Part shown: positions 8,386-17,833 of the stretch, piece by piece
Layout: each line of letters starts with the position of its first letter
Position numbering within the stretch: position 1 is the stretch's first letter
NCBI GenBank assembly: GCA_965262665.1
Contig: CBDHFR010000004.1
Location: 1-64,000, forward strand
DNA: 64,000 bases
DNA from: CBDBND01 sp965262665
GTDB taxonomy: Bacteria; Pseudomonadota; Alphaproteobacteria; Rhodospirillales; Rhodospirillaceae
Reading direction: 5' to 3'
Notes under the pieces: model-generated
What the model saw: the letters and a program-made list of their open reading frames with translations, nothing else
The model's database searches: none
Told to the model about the DNA's origin: nothing
Made by a program: the position numbers and the translations under genes

Positions 8386-9443
8386 GCATTTCCGATTTAT
8401 TCTGACGCATAGCCGTCAGCAACCAAGAAGTTCCTGCAGTGCTCGTGATTGAAGAGGCCGCAGACGTTACCGGCGGCTTTCCACAGATCATCGATGGTGC
8501 GGGGTTTTAAGCGCTTCATGTGAGCTTTGAACTTTGAAAATGCGAGCTCGATCGGGTTGAAGTCCGGCGCATAGGGCGGCAGGAACAAAAGCCATGCGCC
8601 CCGCTTTTCAACCGCCCGCCTGGCACCGTCGCGTTTGTCGGCCGGCAGATTGCCGGGGACAACAACAGCGCCTTTTTGAAGGGTCGGGGCGCGTTGCGTT
8701 TTGATGTACTGCTCGAATGCATCACCGTCCATGGCGCCCTCGATCAAATCAGGGCACCCAGGGCGCGGTCAGGCCGTCACCGCGCAATCCGGCAATGAAG
8801 GTCATGGTTTTCCAATGACCATGGGGAATGGCGGCAACCATCCGCTGGCCGCTGGGACAGCGCCCCCGCAGGCGCGCCATTTTGGTATTGATACTTGTTT
8901 CGTCAAGGAACACGATCCTGCCGACCCGCTCGGGATGGGCCGGGAGCCGGGCCTGACGTTGGCGCCAAACCACGCGTGCTGCCTGCCCATCCGCGCGTTC
9001 CTGTTCACTGGCGTGGGCGGTTTTTTTAAAGCTGATCTTGCGCGCGCGGAACCAGTCATTAATCGTCGAAGTCGGCGCAATCACTTGGTGAACTTCGTCC
9101 AAACGCTCAGACAGCTCTTGCAGTGTCGGGTCTGGCGTCTCCTTAATCCAGCGCAGGATATCCTCGCCGTCAAGGATCAAGACGGCGCTGGCGCGACGGC
9201 CGTGGTTTGACCGCGACAGTCCCCTCGTCTTCATATCGCCTGACATACCGCACCGCCGAGCTTGCGCTCACCTCAAAAAGGGCCGCCGCCTGACGGCGCG
9301 ACATGCCCGACGCCACTTTCCTCGCCAAACGAATACGCAGGTCTTCCGATACAGCCACGATGCCCCCGCCAAAGCGGCTATCGAATCAGTCCGCCAAGAC
9401 CACGACAACAAAATATTGATTCATTCAACCTCGGAAACGCTTT
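8382..9443. mobile_element. IS630-family insertion sequence, degraded, copy 1
   Basis: About 1.06 kb bounded by TA dinucleotides, the hallmark target of IS630/Tc1 elements. The left terminus GGGCATTTCCGA and the right terminus (complement) AAAGCGTTTCCGA are imperfect inverted repeats. It carries one frameshifted transposase on the minus strand. The right end is inserted just before the reading frame of an IS110 transposase, apparently removing its start. A partial second copy is at 51217-51745. Confidence 0.8.
8397..9358 (-). pseudogene. IS630-family transposase, two frameshifts
   Basis: The N-terminal helix-turn-helix part starts with MAVSEDLRIRLARKVASG at 9358. The middle part contains the DDE aspartate in IVFLDETSINTKM, and the last part contains FLPPYAPDFNPIE with the final acidic residue. 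The frame changes near 9175, where this copy has one extra C compared with the copy at 51217-51745 (which reads straight through), and again near 8749, where an extra C in CCC puts a TGA in frame. With two independent indels the gene should be inactive, unless frameshifting restores it. Confidence 0.88.
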
Positions 9444-10529
9444 AGCATCGCACTCCAACGCCACGACGTCATCGTCGGGGTCGACACGCACAAAGATGAG
9501 CACATCGCGGTTGCCATCGACGGCCTCGGCGGCCTCATCGACAAGCCGAAACTGGCGGCGGCGACCCCTGACGGCTACGCCGAGTTGCTTGTCTGGGCGC
9601 AATCACTCGGCGAGATCCATGCGTTCGGGGTCGAGGGCCGCGGGTCGTACGGCTCGGGTCTCGCTCGGTTCCTTCGCCGTCACGGCCACATAGTCCATGA
9701 AGTCGCTAGACCGCCCCGCAAGGGTGAGCGGCGCCTGTCCGGTAAGAGTGACCCCATCGATGCTGAGCACGCTGCACGAACGGTGCTCTCTGGGAGCGGT
9801 ACCGCGACACCTAAACTCGCGAATGGCCAAATCGAAGCCGTCCGCGTAATCAAAATCGCCCGTGATACCGCTGTCAAAGCGCGTACTGCGGCAATCATTA
9901 CACTTAAGGCAGTTTTGGTCACCGTTTCAGATGAACTCCGCATCGAGCTCGAATCGCTTACCGACCACAAACTCATCATTGTGTGCGCTGCGTTGGAAAC
10001 GAACGGCAATATGTCGGACCCGCACGTCGCGACCCGATACACGCTTGCGCACCTGGCACGGCGTTGGCTCGACCTTCACGAAGAGATCAAGGTCCACGGT
10101 GCTCAGCTCAAAGTCCTCACAAAAACCGCAGCTCCCAAAATGCTCGAGCAGTTCGGCGTTGGTTTCGATACCGCCGCTGAGGTGTTGATCGCAGCGGGAG
10201 ACAACACAGATCGAATCCGATCAGAAGCAGCCTTCGCCAAGCTTTGCGGTGTCTGCCCGATCCCGGCTGGCTCCGGCAAGACTAGCGGCCGACACCGGCT
10301 AAATCGTGGAGGAAACCGACAGGCCAATGCGGCTCTATACCGAGTTGTCGTCGTCCGACTGCGATGGCACCCGCCTACCATCGCCTATGTTAAACGTCGC
10401 AAGGCCGACGGACTTTCAAAGAAGGACATCATCCGATGCCTTAAGCGTTTCGTCGCCCGAGAACTCTACCACCTTCTTCCCGAACCTTCTCTTCCCCTTG
10501 AACCGACGAGCACCCCTTCGCCGACATAG
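9444..10529 (+). pseudogene. IS110-family transposase, 5' end lost to IS630 insertion
   Basis: About 360 codons of a DEDD-type IS110 transposase. The N-terminal RuvC-like motif VIVGVDTHKDEHIAVAID starts near 9468, and the frame is open to 10529 with RLSGKSDPIDAEHAART and the C-terminal transposase_20 domain (FGVGFDTAAEVLIAAGDN, LCGVCPIPAGSGKT, RGGNRQANAALYR). The first good start codon in frame is TTG 9585, inside the catalytic domain, so the natural start was probably upstream and was replaced when IS630 inserted at about 9443. Otherwise it is intact. Confidence 0.85.
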
Positions 10530-10576
10530 ATAAGGACTTGACGGTCTATAGGAGCATCAATGCTGTGCTGAGGCTT

Positions 10577-10611
10577 AAAAAGAAAACCGCCCCGCCGAGA
10601 GGGCGGGACGG
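10577..10611 (-). terminator. Rho-independent terminator of the 10642-11844 gene
   Basis: On the minus strand a GC stem CCGTCCCGCC/GGCGGGGCGG with a CTCT loop is followed by TTTTCTTTTT. It lies 30 bp past the stop codon of the methyltransferase gene. Confidence 0.85.
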
Positions 10612-10641
10612 TGTGTGATGATCGGATAGGTATCGGAGTGC

Positions 10642-11844
10642 TTACGCAGGCTTGATACCCATGATGTTTCGGACACGCCGACGGCCGTAGCCGTCAGTCG
10701 AGCCCTCGCCGCTGTCCCGGTTCACCAGCAGGTCGGCGCGGCGCATTTCGCCCTCGAAGTCCGCGTTCTGATATTCGTAGAGCCAGCGCTCGTGGTTCCA
10801 GCGGTGGGTCATCCAATCGCGGATGCGGCGCCACGCGCTGCCATCATGAGGCCTGCGGGACGGATTGGTGTAGAAGTCGACCGGATAATAGACCCCACCC
10901 GGGCGCAAGATCCGTGACGTTTCTTGAATGATCTTATAGGTCGCTGCTTCCGTCACTTCGTGGTGCAAGATGTAAGAGGTGACGATGTCGAAGTAGCCGT
11001 CGGGGAAGTCGGTGTCTTCGGCCAGGGCGTGACGGAAGTTGACGTCGACCCCCATGTCGACGGCCCGCATATGGGCGTAACGCACCATCGGCGCGCCGAT
11101 GTCCACACCCCAGACTTCTGCGTCGGGATAACGCTGTTTCAAGGCTACCACCTGCTGGCCGCAGCTGCAGCCGGCATCGAGGATGCGCCTCACTTTGCCG
11201 TCGGCCGGGACGGGAACGGCTCTGGCCATGTTTCTGTGGAGCTCGTCCTGATAGTTGCGGCCGTTGAAGAAGTTGTTGGTGCCGTAGTGGTATATATGCC
11301 CGGCGAATTCATCACCCGTATAACCGCCCGGTTGCATGTGGATTTCATGCTTGGTGTATTCCGGTTCGATACCAGGGTTGAGTTCGAGCATACCCGGACC
11401 AGACTTGTCGGCGGCTTCCATCTCGGACATGTAGGCATCATAGTTGCCGTGGAACTCGCGATGGAGCTGCTTCCACATGTGCATTTGCAACCGCTGCCAG
11501 CTATGGTTCCTGAACTGGATGACGGGATCGTCTTTCAGCATTTCGATGGCGGTATCCCGTGGCACTTCGTCATTCCGGTCATACCCGTTGGCCGCCAGGA
11601 TCTGAAACGCCCGTTTCTCGGCCGCACGGGTCAACTCGCTGTTGATCCAAGTGCGGGTGCTGGTGCTCATCTCGTCATAGCTTTCAAGATTCAGCGAGGG
11701 CAGACGTTCAAGAATGCCGTCCGTTCCCCGCGGTTCCACATCGGCGCCAGCTAGTTTTGCCAGGGCCGCTGTCGGAGCCACCATTGAAAGACCGGCCATG
11801 CCGGTAATCCCGAGGGCCATCCGCCGGTGAAATATTTGACTCAT
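10642..11844 (-). CDS. Class I SAM-dependent methyltransferase with Tat-like signal
   Basis: 400 residues. The C-terminal half is a Rossmann methyltransferase: motif I ILDAGCSCGQQV at 221-232, an acidic VWGVDIG at 244-250, and FDIVTSYILHH for motif IV. The N-terminus is FHRRMALGITGMAGLSM and then APTAALA, a twin-arginine start plus hydrophobic stretch and an A-x-A site near residue 29, which looks like a Tat signal. A secreted SAM-methyltransferase would be odd because SAM is cytoplasmic, so the signal may be vestigial or act as an anchor. Substrate unknown. It is monocistronic, with a strong terminator behind it. Nothing convincing is seen in 11845-12363 upstream apart from its presumed promoter. 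Confidence 0.8.
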   Translation of the reverse strand: MSQIFHRRMALGITGMAGLSMVAPTAALAKLAGADVEPRGTDGILERLPSLNLESYDEMSTSTRTWINSELTRAAEKRAFQILAANGYDRNDEVPRDTAIEMLKDDPVIQFRNHSWQRLQMHMWKQLHREFHGNYDAYMSEMEAADKSGPGMLELNPGIEPEYTKHEIHMQPGGYTGDEFAGHIYHYGTNNFFNGRNYQDELHRNMARAVPVPADGKVRRILDAGCSCGQQVVALKQRYPDAEVWGVDIGAPMVRYAHMRAVDMGVDVNFRHALAEDTDFPDGYFDIVTSYILHHEVTEAATYKIIQETSRILRPGGVYYPVDFYTNPSRRPHDGSAWRRIRDWMTHRWNHERWLYEYQNADFEGEMRRADLLVNRDSGEGSTDGYGRRRVRNIMGIKPA

Positions 11845-12363
11845 GAATAAATCTCCCTTGACCGTGCCTGTTGTCGGTTCAACAGGCCAGTGGTTGCACC
11901 TCTCCTACCTATATTATGCGCTTCTTAGGCTGTCCCCACAACGCATTACAAAGAAAGTCACGGATGGAGATCAATTCGTGTTCTTATATGGAACGCGGCC
12001 AAGATCGACCTATCGGGATCGAAAGGCATTATCGCATTTCTTGAGGAAATACAATCAAGCGGTTCGTCCGTCCGCGATCCTTGTCACCGACGGTCTCGGC
12101 TCCTAAAGGGTACCCCGAAGAAAGTTTAGGAATTGCAGTTCTCTAAACATGCAAAGAATTGTTGAACAGTCTTGGCTAAACATCATACCAGTCGTTTCGA
12201 CTACGGGCGGTGGCTATGGCCTGTTTTCTGCACACCAACAACATGCGAAAGTTCGTTGCTGTTAACACATTGTTCCACAACCATTTCCGCCAATAACGCC
12301 GTCTGATATCCACTGACGCCCCGCAATCCAATTTTCCTTACTCTGAAATGTCGTCTGCCGATC

Positions 12364-13223
12364 CTAGAGTTTCCCATCCTCACGCTGATCGACCTCCCAG
12401 ACGAAGCCATCGGGGTCATGGAACCCCATGGAATGCATTTTGATTTCCCCGTGTCCGCCCGTCTTGGGTACAGTGCGGGAAAACAAATCGTGGGTTACCT
12501 TCACGCCCGACGCTTTGATCCGCTGATAGAGCGCAGCGGCATCCTTGCAGCCAGCGACCAACACCGCCTTGCCGATGCCATACTCCCAGGTTGAGTCTCC
12601 GGGATCATTCAAAGGGTCTTGCAGGAACTGTAGGGAGGCGACCATGCCGTAGTAATCGTGCTCACAGCGGCAGACGGCAAAACGCACGGTATCGCCGACC
12701 TTTCCCGCCGCCAATTGGCTGCCGATTTCCATCGTGGAATCTTGATACTGTGTCAAGCCCAGAGTGTTGGTGAAGAAATCGAGGGCGCGGTCCACATCCC
12801 GGCCGATGCAGGTGGTTCGGCGGATGAGGAATTGCTCCGGGTTGGGGCGGTTGTAACGATAATAGAGTTCGTAGAAGAAGCCTTCCGGATCAAAGATGGA
12901 GGCCGATGAAAATTCGATCATTCCTTCCCCGTGGGGGTCCGGAAAGGTGCCATCCTGGGGCGGAGAAAACACCGTCGCGCCGGGAAAGGCACCCACTCTG
13001 GCAACAAACGAGTCCATGTCGGGTACATCGGCCACCAGAACCACATCGCCAATGCCGAGCTGGTGGGTTGGTGGGCCGGGATCGGGCAGCTTGGGATCAA
13101 GCCATTCGAGCAGGCCGATCTTGCCGATCTCACGGTCCATTCCTTCCATCATATAGAGTTGAACACGGTCGCCGGTGTTGCCACAGGGTACGATGCCGCC
13201 GGACTGGACTGGTACCGGTAAAA
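12364..13223 (-). pseudogene. VOC-family protein (glyoxalase/dioxygenase fold), 3' part
   Basis: The 3' portion of a vicinal-oxygen-chelate gene split by IS3. It holds the end of one VOC module (GDVVLVADVPDMDSFVARV, FDPEGFFYELYYRYNRP) and a second module (TTCIGRDVDRALDFFTNTLG, MHSMGFHDPDGFVWEVDQ). The metal-ligand type positions near H and E of FHDPDGFVWEVD are present. Codons before the usable ATG at 13152 read GGIVPCGNTGDRVQLY and join the fragment at 14418-14555 across the IS element. Function could be a glyoxalase, isomerase or extradiol-type enzyme; the sequence does not decide. Confidence 0.8.
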
Positions 13224-13268
13224 TGGAGAGTGCCTTCTGTTAAAGTTTAAACTCAACAGGAGGCCCAT

Positions 13269-13544
13269 ATGGGTATCGGAAGAACTGAGGAATTTCGTTC
13301 TGAAGCCGTTCGGATTGCATTGACGAGCGGGCTATCACACAAGCAAGTTGCCGCCGATCTTGGCATTGGCCTGTCTACATTAGGCAAGTGGATTACCGCT
13401 CATAAGCACACTGAGCTGCTGTCCGGCCCTCATAATGATAAAGACAAGGAATTGGCTCGCCTTTGCAAGGAGAACAGGACATTGCGTGAGGAGCGGGACA
13501 TTTTAAAAAAAGCGACGGCCTTCTTCGCCAGCCAAAGCCGATGA
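13269..13544 (+). CDS. IS3-family transposase OrfA
   Basis: 91 residues: a helix-turn-helix of the transposase_8 type (RTEEFRSEAVRIALTSGLSH, QVAADLGIGLSTLGKWI) followed by a leucine-zipper-like helix (ELARLCKENRTLREERDILKK). It has a good ribosome-binding site, AGGAGG, just before ATG 13269. An A7 run followed by G at about 13506-13512 is a likely -1 frameshift site that would produce the OrfAB fusion, the active transposase in IS3 elements. Confidence 0.93.
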   Translation: MGIGRTEEFRSEAVRIALTSGLSHKQVAADLGIGLSTLGKWITAHKHTELLSGPHNDKDKELARLCKENRTLREERDILKKATAFFASQSR

Positions 13545-14398
13545 GGTTTCATTTCATCGCAAAGGAGAAGGCCAATTTTTCAATCTGCAGGATGTGCAAA
13601 GTCCTGAGGGTCAGTGAAAGCGGCTACTACGCTTGGGGGTCTCGCCCTGCCAGTCAGCGCCAACGCGACGACAGGGTCTATTTGGCCCATATTCGTGCCG
13701 AACATGCCCGTAATTATCGGGCCTATGGTCGCCAGCGAATGACTGATGAACTCAGGGATCAAGGCAGCGTCATTGGTGAACGCCGGGTCGGGCGGTTGAT
13801 GCGGGAGAACGATATTCGCATCGTCAGAACTCATAAATTCAAACGCACGACAAACAGTAATCACAACCACAACATAGCTCCCAACCTTCTGGATGGAGAT
13901 TTTCAGGCCACGGGACCAAACCAGAAATGGGCCGGTGATATCAGCTATCTCTGGACGGCAGCGGGCTGGCTGTATCTTGCGGTGATCATCGATTTGTATT
14001 CACGCCGTGTCATTGGCTGGGCCGTCAGCGACAGGCTCAAACGGGATTTGCCGATCAAGGCTCTGAAAAGGGCCATTGCATTGCGACAACCGCCACCAGG
14101 GGTCATTCATCATTCTGATCGTGGCTCGCAGTATTGCTCCAACGATTACCGGAAACTTCTCAAAGACCACGGCTTTCTCTCTTCGATGTCTGGCAAAGGG
14201 AATTGCTATGGCAATGCGACTGTAGAAACGTTCTTCAAATCATTGAAAGCAGAATTAATATGGAGGGAACACTATGAAACCAGGGAACAGGCACAAAACG
14301 CCCTGTTCCATTATATCAATGGATTTTATAATCCGCGTCGTCGCCATTCATATCTGGGCAGCATCAGTCCGGTGAAGTGCGAAAGTATGGCGGCTTAG
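13541..14398 (+). CDS. IS3-family transposase OrfB (DDE integrase)
   Basis: 285 residues with an HTH_21 region (YRAYGRQRMTDEL) and an rve integrase core. The DDE triad is visible as D in WAGDISYLWT, D in IHHSDRGSQYCS and E in NATVETFFKSLKAE, and the C-terminal HSYLGSISPVKCE is standard. Its start codon overlaps the orfA stop (ATGA). It appears fully intact, so this IS may be active. Confidence 0.95.
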   Translation: MRFHFIAKEKANFSICRMCKVLRVSESGYYAWGSRPASQRQRDDRVYLAHIRAEHARNYRAYGRQRMTDELRDQGSVIGERRVGRLMRENDIRIVRTHKFKRTTNSNHNHNIAPNLLDGDFQATGPNQKWAGDISYLWTAAGWLYLAVIIDLYSRRVIGWAVSDRLKRDLPIKALKRAIALRQPPPGVIHHSDRGSQYCSNDYRKLLKDHGFLSSMSGKGNCYGNATVETFFKSLKAELIWREHYETREQAQNALFHYINGFYNPRRRHSYLGSISPVKCESMAA

Positions 14399-14417
14399 GT
14401 GAGAAGGTAACTCTCCA

Positions 14418-14555
14418 CTTTTGCGGTGCAGGTCCAGACAGTTTCATCGCCGCATCATAGGAGCAGGTCCAGCCGAGGACGGTTTCATAGAACTCTTTCA
14501 TGCGTGCCGCATCACGGACGATGAGGGTGGCGCGTTTGAGGATGGTGTCGGTCAT
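14418..14555 (-). pseudogene. VOC-family protein, 5' part separated by IS3
   Basis: The start of the gene continued at 12364-13223: MTDTILKRATLIVRDAARMK then EFYETVLGWTCSYDAAMKLS, a typical first beta-alpha module of a VOC protein. The reading frame runs into the IS3 end. An AGAAGTAAG-like sequence precedes ATG 14555. The 14556-14851 interval has no gene; a weak half copy of repeat R1 (GCGGATGAGGTTTT) is at about 14717-14745. Confidence 0.8.
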
Positions 14556-14851
14556 TTGAGCCAGCTTACTTCTTTCCGAGCATTAGCCTCAAAAAAATAA
14601 CCATTGGGGGTCGAAGAAGGAAATGATGGTGATCTTCCAAACCCGGCGAACGTGAACAATAACAACCTAACGAACGGTAACATCCCAAACGGGTTACAGA
14701 CGATCGATTTTCATTTCAAGCGGATGAGGTTTTAAAAAGGATAGCCTATCTCAAGCGGAGAACGAGGCGCCAAGACTGTTTATGCCCAGAGCACCGTTCG
14801 CATGGGGATAAGGGATATCTTCACCATGCAAAACTAGGAAACGTTTGTCGC

Positions 14852-17467
14852 CTAGAAGCGGAGATTGGTACGAATACCGAAGGTCCGTTTCTCCTGGGGC
14901 ACAACAACTATGCCATGGAAGCCCCTGAAGTTGAAAGTGGGCTGGGTGAAATCGATCCTTGAGGAAGCGACGGCCCAGTCCCGCGTCTGGAACAGATTGC
15001 GGACGAAGAGCTCAACACGGAGGTCTTCTCGCTGTATGCCGATGCGGGCGTGAGTCAACAGGTAGGAATCAGCCTGGGCTAGATTCTCATCCTCCGCCCA
15101 ATATTTGCCGTGATAGATGAAATCAGCGCGGCCGTACCAGTCCCAACTTGTGGTCAACGCCGCCCTATAGGTGGTGGATAAATTACCTTGCCAGCGGGGA
15201 TAACGGCTGATCTCAAGTCCTTTCAGGTTGGTGAAGCCGGTCAGTTGGTTCTTGGACCGGCTGTCTAACTGGTCGAACTTGTTGTCGCTCCAACTGACGT
15301 TGAATTGGGCATCCCAATTGTCGGTGATGACAAAGCCGGATTCGAATTCCGCACCCCACAGTTTCTGACTGCCGGGAACACTAACGCCGAGGGAGTTGGC
15401 AAAGGGATTGGGCCTGCGGTCCCGCTGCGTTGGATCTTCGGCGTCCCGCACCCAGACGACGCTGAGGCCGAAGGGCCGATTTTTCCATTCATAATGCCAG
15501 CCGGTCAGGTTGAAGCGGAAGCGACCGTCGAACAGTGTTTGTTTCCACCCAACCTCTATAGCATCAAGCTTTTGCGACGGTGTTGAGCCGGCGGCCTGCC
15601 CTTCCGGCAGTTGCGAAGCAATCTGAGCACATTCGGATGCGGTTGACGGTTCGTTCGTGAACGGGTCGGGATAGGGTTCGAAGAACTCCTCTGGACTGCA
15701 GACGGCCACTAAGCCGTTGGTTGTACCCGGCAAGTTCCCCCTCGACGCCTGGATGTATACATTGGTGTTATCAGAGGGCCTGTAGCTAAGGATAAACCGC
15801 GGCGTTAACTGCTTGTACTTGTCGGTGAAGGAGAACCCCGCTTGCGAGACGGACCGTTCGTCCTGAAGGTAGCGAGTTTCGATGTCGAAGGTGAGGTTAT
15901 CCATTATGTCGTAGGAAACCGCACCGTACACACCCCAAACCTTGGCGGTATTGCCGTTTGTAGGAGGCGTGGTCGTCAGCACTGGACCAACGGCGAGTGA
16001 TTGGAAATTGGCGGTGACCACCAAACCACCTGAGCCGCTGGTGATGAACTCCTGGTCGTAGTAAGTGGCGCCCAGCAACCATCTAAACCGTGCATCCTGC
16101 GGCGAGGTAAGGCGGCCTTCCAAGCTCCAGTCCTGCGCAAACTTCGGGTCGAGACCATACCATTGGGAGGTGTCGTGCTGGTCATAGTCGCGCAGGAAGT
16201 TCATGCGCGTATCGTTCCAGCCGCCAAGAAAGCTGGCCGTGTAGCCATCCAGGATTCCACCCGTGAACTCATAGTCAGAGTTCAAGGCAAGGCGAACCTG
16301 ATTGCGCACCATGCCGTAATTATCCAGGTCGGGCACGTTCTTCATGAGGAACCGGTCGCCCGCATCGCCAAGCATATTGTCGATGATAAAATTGGGGACG
16401 GGACCGCTGAAGGGCATGAAGACGGGGGCGGAAATGAAACCGCTGCGGTCTTGAAAGAAGGTGGAGGGGTGCAGAGTGGTTTCCCTTGATAAGAGTCTGC
16501 CGCCCGGTTCATTGAAACCGAACTCTGGCACCTTGCCGCAGATGTACTGCGTTGGGAAGAAGGTCTCGATAGCGGTGCCGTCTTCGTTATAGCGTTGAAC
16601 GGATGTTCCCGTGCAGGTGTCGGCAAAACGGCCCCTGATAAGACCGGCAACAGGTGGACCGTCATCGTCCTTCTGATAATAGGCACGGAACTTGAAGGAT
16701 AAGTTGTCCGTCGGCTCACCATATAAAACGCCGCTAACATAGTTGGAGCGCTCTCTGCCCAACTCTCCACCGTCGGTGGCTACCCACTCAGCACCCCGGT
16801 GATATAGCCGCGCATTGAGTTGATAGGCCAGTTTACCCGATATGATTGGGCCTGAAGTGAGCACGTTGCCGTCGTATTTATCATAGGTTGCAAGCGACAC
16901 GTCGACCTGGGTGTTGTATTCCTCCAGGTCCGGCGACTTGGTGATGAAATTGATAGCGCCGGCAAAAGTGTTACGGCCGAAAAAGGCCGATTGAGGCCCC
17001 TTGATCACCTCGACCCGTTCCAGGTCCTGCAGACCGATTGAGTTAGCTGTGCCGAGGACAAAAATGCCATCAATAAACAGCGACGTCGGCTGAAGGTGGT
17101 CCAATGAAGATTGTGATACACCGCGGAGCCGGATGACGGAATCGATCCGCCCGGCGCGGCTACCCCCATAGCGGGGGCTAAATTCCATTCCCGCTGTTTG
17201 CAGGGCAATGTCGCCCAACTCTTGTAACCCAGCGTCCTGGATGTCTTGCGACGTAAAGGCAGCGATGGCCAGAGGTATATCCTGAAGGCTTTCCTCACGC
17301 TTACGGGCGGTGACAACGATTTCTTCGATGGCAGCTTGAACCTGGGCCTTCGCGGTGGAAACGGCTGGCGGCACGCCGGTGAATGCGACCACAACGGCCG
17401 AAGCTAGAGCGGCGGCGGGCAGACAACGCCGTGTTGCTGCCGCGTAATCAGACGATTCAGTTGACAT
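14852..17467 (-). CDS. TonB-dependent outer-membrane receptor
   Basis: 871 residues, normal for the family. A long signal region (hydrophobic LPAAALASAVVVAFTGVPPA, cleavage near AKA-QVQ) precedes a TonB box EEIVVTARKREESLQDIPLA, a plug domain (IRLRGVSQSS, DGIFVLGTANSIGLQDLERV with the EVIKGPQSAFFGRNTFAGAI motif) and a 22-strand barrel ending in GIRTNLRF with the terminal Phe needed for BAM recognition. Such receptors import siderophores, cobalamin or other bulky substrates with energy from TonB-ExbBD; the EEIVVTAR type is widespread in alphaproteobacteria for catabolic substrates. No substrate gene or TonB system lies nearby. Possible operator sites lie 85-140 bp upstream. Confidence 0.93.
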   Translation of the reverse strand: MSTESSDYAAATRRCLPAAALASAVVVAFTGVPPAVSTAKAQVQAAIEEIVVTARKREESLQDIPLAIAAFTSQDIQDAGLQELGDIALQTAGMEFSPRYGGSRAGRIDSVIRLRGVSQSSLDHLQPTSLFIDGIFVLGTANSIGLQDLERVEVIKGPQSAFFGRNTFAGAINFITKSPDLEEYNTQVDVSLATYDKYDGNVLTSGPIISGKLAYQLNARLYHRGAEWVATDGGELGRERSNYVSGVLYGEPTDNLSFKFRAYYQKDDDGPPVAGLIRGRFADTCTGTSVQRYNEDGTAIETFFPTQYICGKVPEFGFNEPGGRLLSRETTLHPSTFFQDRSGFISAPVFMPFSGPVPNFIIDNMLGDAGDRFLMKNVPDLDNYGMVRNQVRLALNSDYEFTGGILDGYTASFLGGWNDTRMNFLRDYDQHDTSQWYGLDPKFAQDWSLEGRLTSPQDARFRWLLGATYYDQEFITSGSGGLVVTANFQSLAVGPVLTTTPPTNGNTAKVWGVYGAVSYDIMDNLTFDIETRYLQDERSVSQAGFSFTDKYKQLTPRFILSYRPSDNTNVYIQASRGNLPGTTNGLVAVCSPEEFFEPYPDPFTNEPSTASECAQIASQLPEGQAAGSTPSQKLDAIEVGWKQTLFDGRFRFNLTGWHYEWKNRPFGLSVVWVRDAEDPTQRDRRPNPFANSLGVSVPGSQKLWGAEFESGFVITDNWDAQFNVSWSDNKFDQLDSRSKNQLTGFTNLKGLEISRYPRWQGNLSTTYRAALTTSWDWYGRADFIYHGKYWAEDENLAQADSYLLTHARIGIQREDLRVELFVRNLFQTRDWAVASSRIDFTQPTFNFRGFHGIVVVPQEKRTFGIRTNLRF

Positions 17468-17553
17468 GATTGCCTCTCCTTCGTCTCACCTCCGTGTTTG
17501 CCTTACGTATTGCATAGGCTTCCCCGCTGCCATGACCGGGACTTCGCAGGAAA

Positions 17554-17603
17554 TTGAGTGAGTGCTCAAATTCTATGCTTTAAAAACCAAAAGCATAGAA
17601 TTT
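17554..17603. promoter_or_regulatory. Two overlapping palindromes upstream of the receptor gene
   Basis: TTGAGTGAGTGCTCAA (17554-17569) has dyad symmetry (TTGAG/CTCAA) and resembles TetR-type operators. It is followed by a perfect 14-bp inverted repeat AAATTCTATGCTTT / AAAGCATAGAATTT (17568-17581 and 17590-17603) with an 8-base spacer. They lie 87-136 bp before the TonB receptor start. No TetR-family gene is seen nearby. Confidence 0.45.
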
Positions 17604-17790
17604 AGACAAAGAAATCATGTCTACGATTTCAAATTGCCATGGGCAGCGCCTCAATGTTGCATCCAGTCATCGCAGAGGGTGCCGAAACAGTTATCCTAGC
17701 CATAAAAGCTTCTTCGGCCCTAACTGGTTGTGAATCATCTATAATTTTGGGTTGTGCTCCTGAATGCCCCATCTAGTCGTAGACGTCTTA

Positions 17791-17830
17791 CATCATCAAG
17801 ACCGGCAAATAAGGTTTTCGGAAGGGACAC
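17791..17830. repeat. R1 repeat, half copy at a gene breakpoint
   Basis: It matches the reverse complement of the full copy at 19302 over its right half: CATCATCAAGACCGGC, then AAGGTTTTCGGAAGGGACAC. The other half is missing. Immediately after it begins a regulator gene that lacks its N-terminus. Confidence 0.7.
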
Positions 17831-17833
17831 TCC

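Larger units (their letters stand above)
13224..14417. mobile_element. Intact IS3-family insertion sequence
   Basis: A 1,194-bp element with terminal inverted repeats TGGAGAGT at the left and ACTCTCCA at the right, orfA and orfB overlapping by ATGA, and a slippery A-run. It interrupts a VOC-family gene. I do not see a clear target-site duplication (left flank AAAA, right flank CTTTTG). Confidence 0.88.

Noticed and set aside
10924..11754. A 276-codon frame on the plus strand
   Set aside because: It is the antisense shadow of the methyltransferase gene, whose motifs are clear on the minus strand.
11843..12106. An 87-codon plus-strand frame upstream of the methyltransferase gene
   Set aside because: No family features, no ribosome-binding site, and it overlaps the methyltransferase start by 2 bp; it is probably the promoter region.
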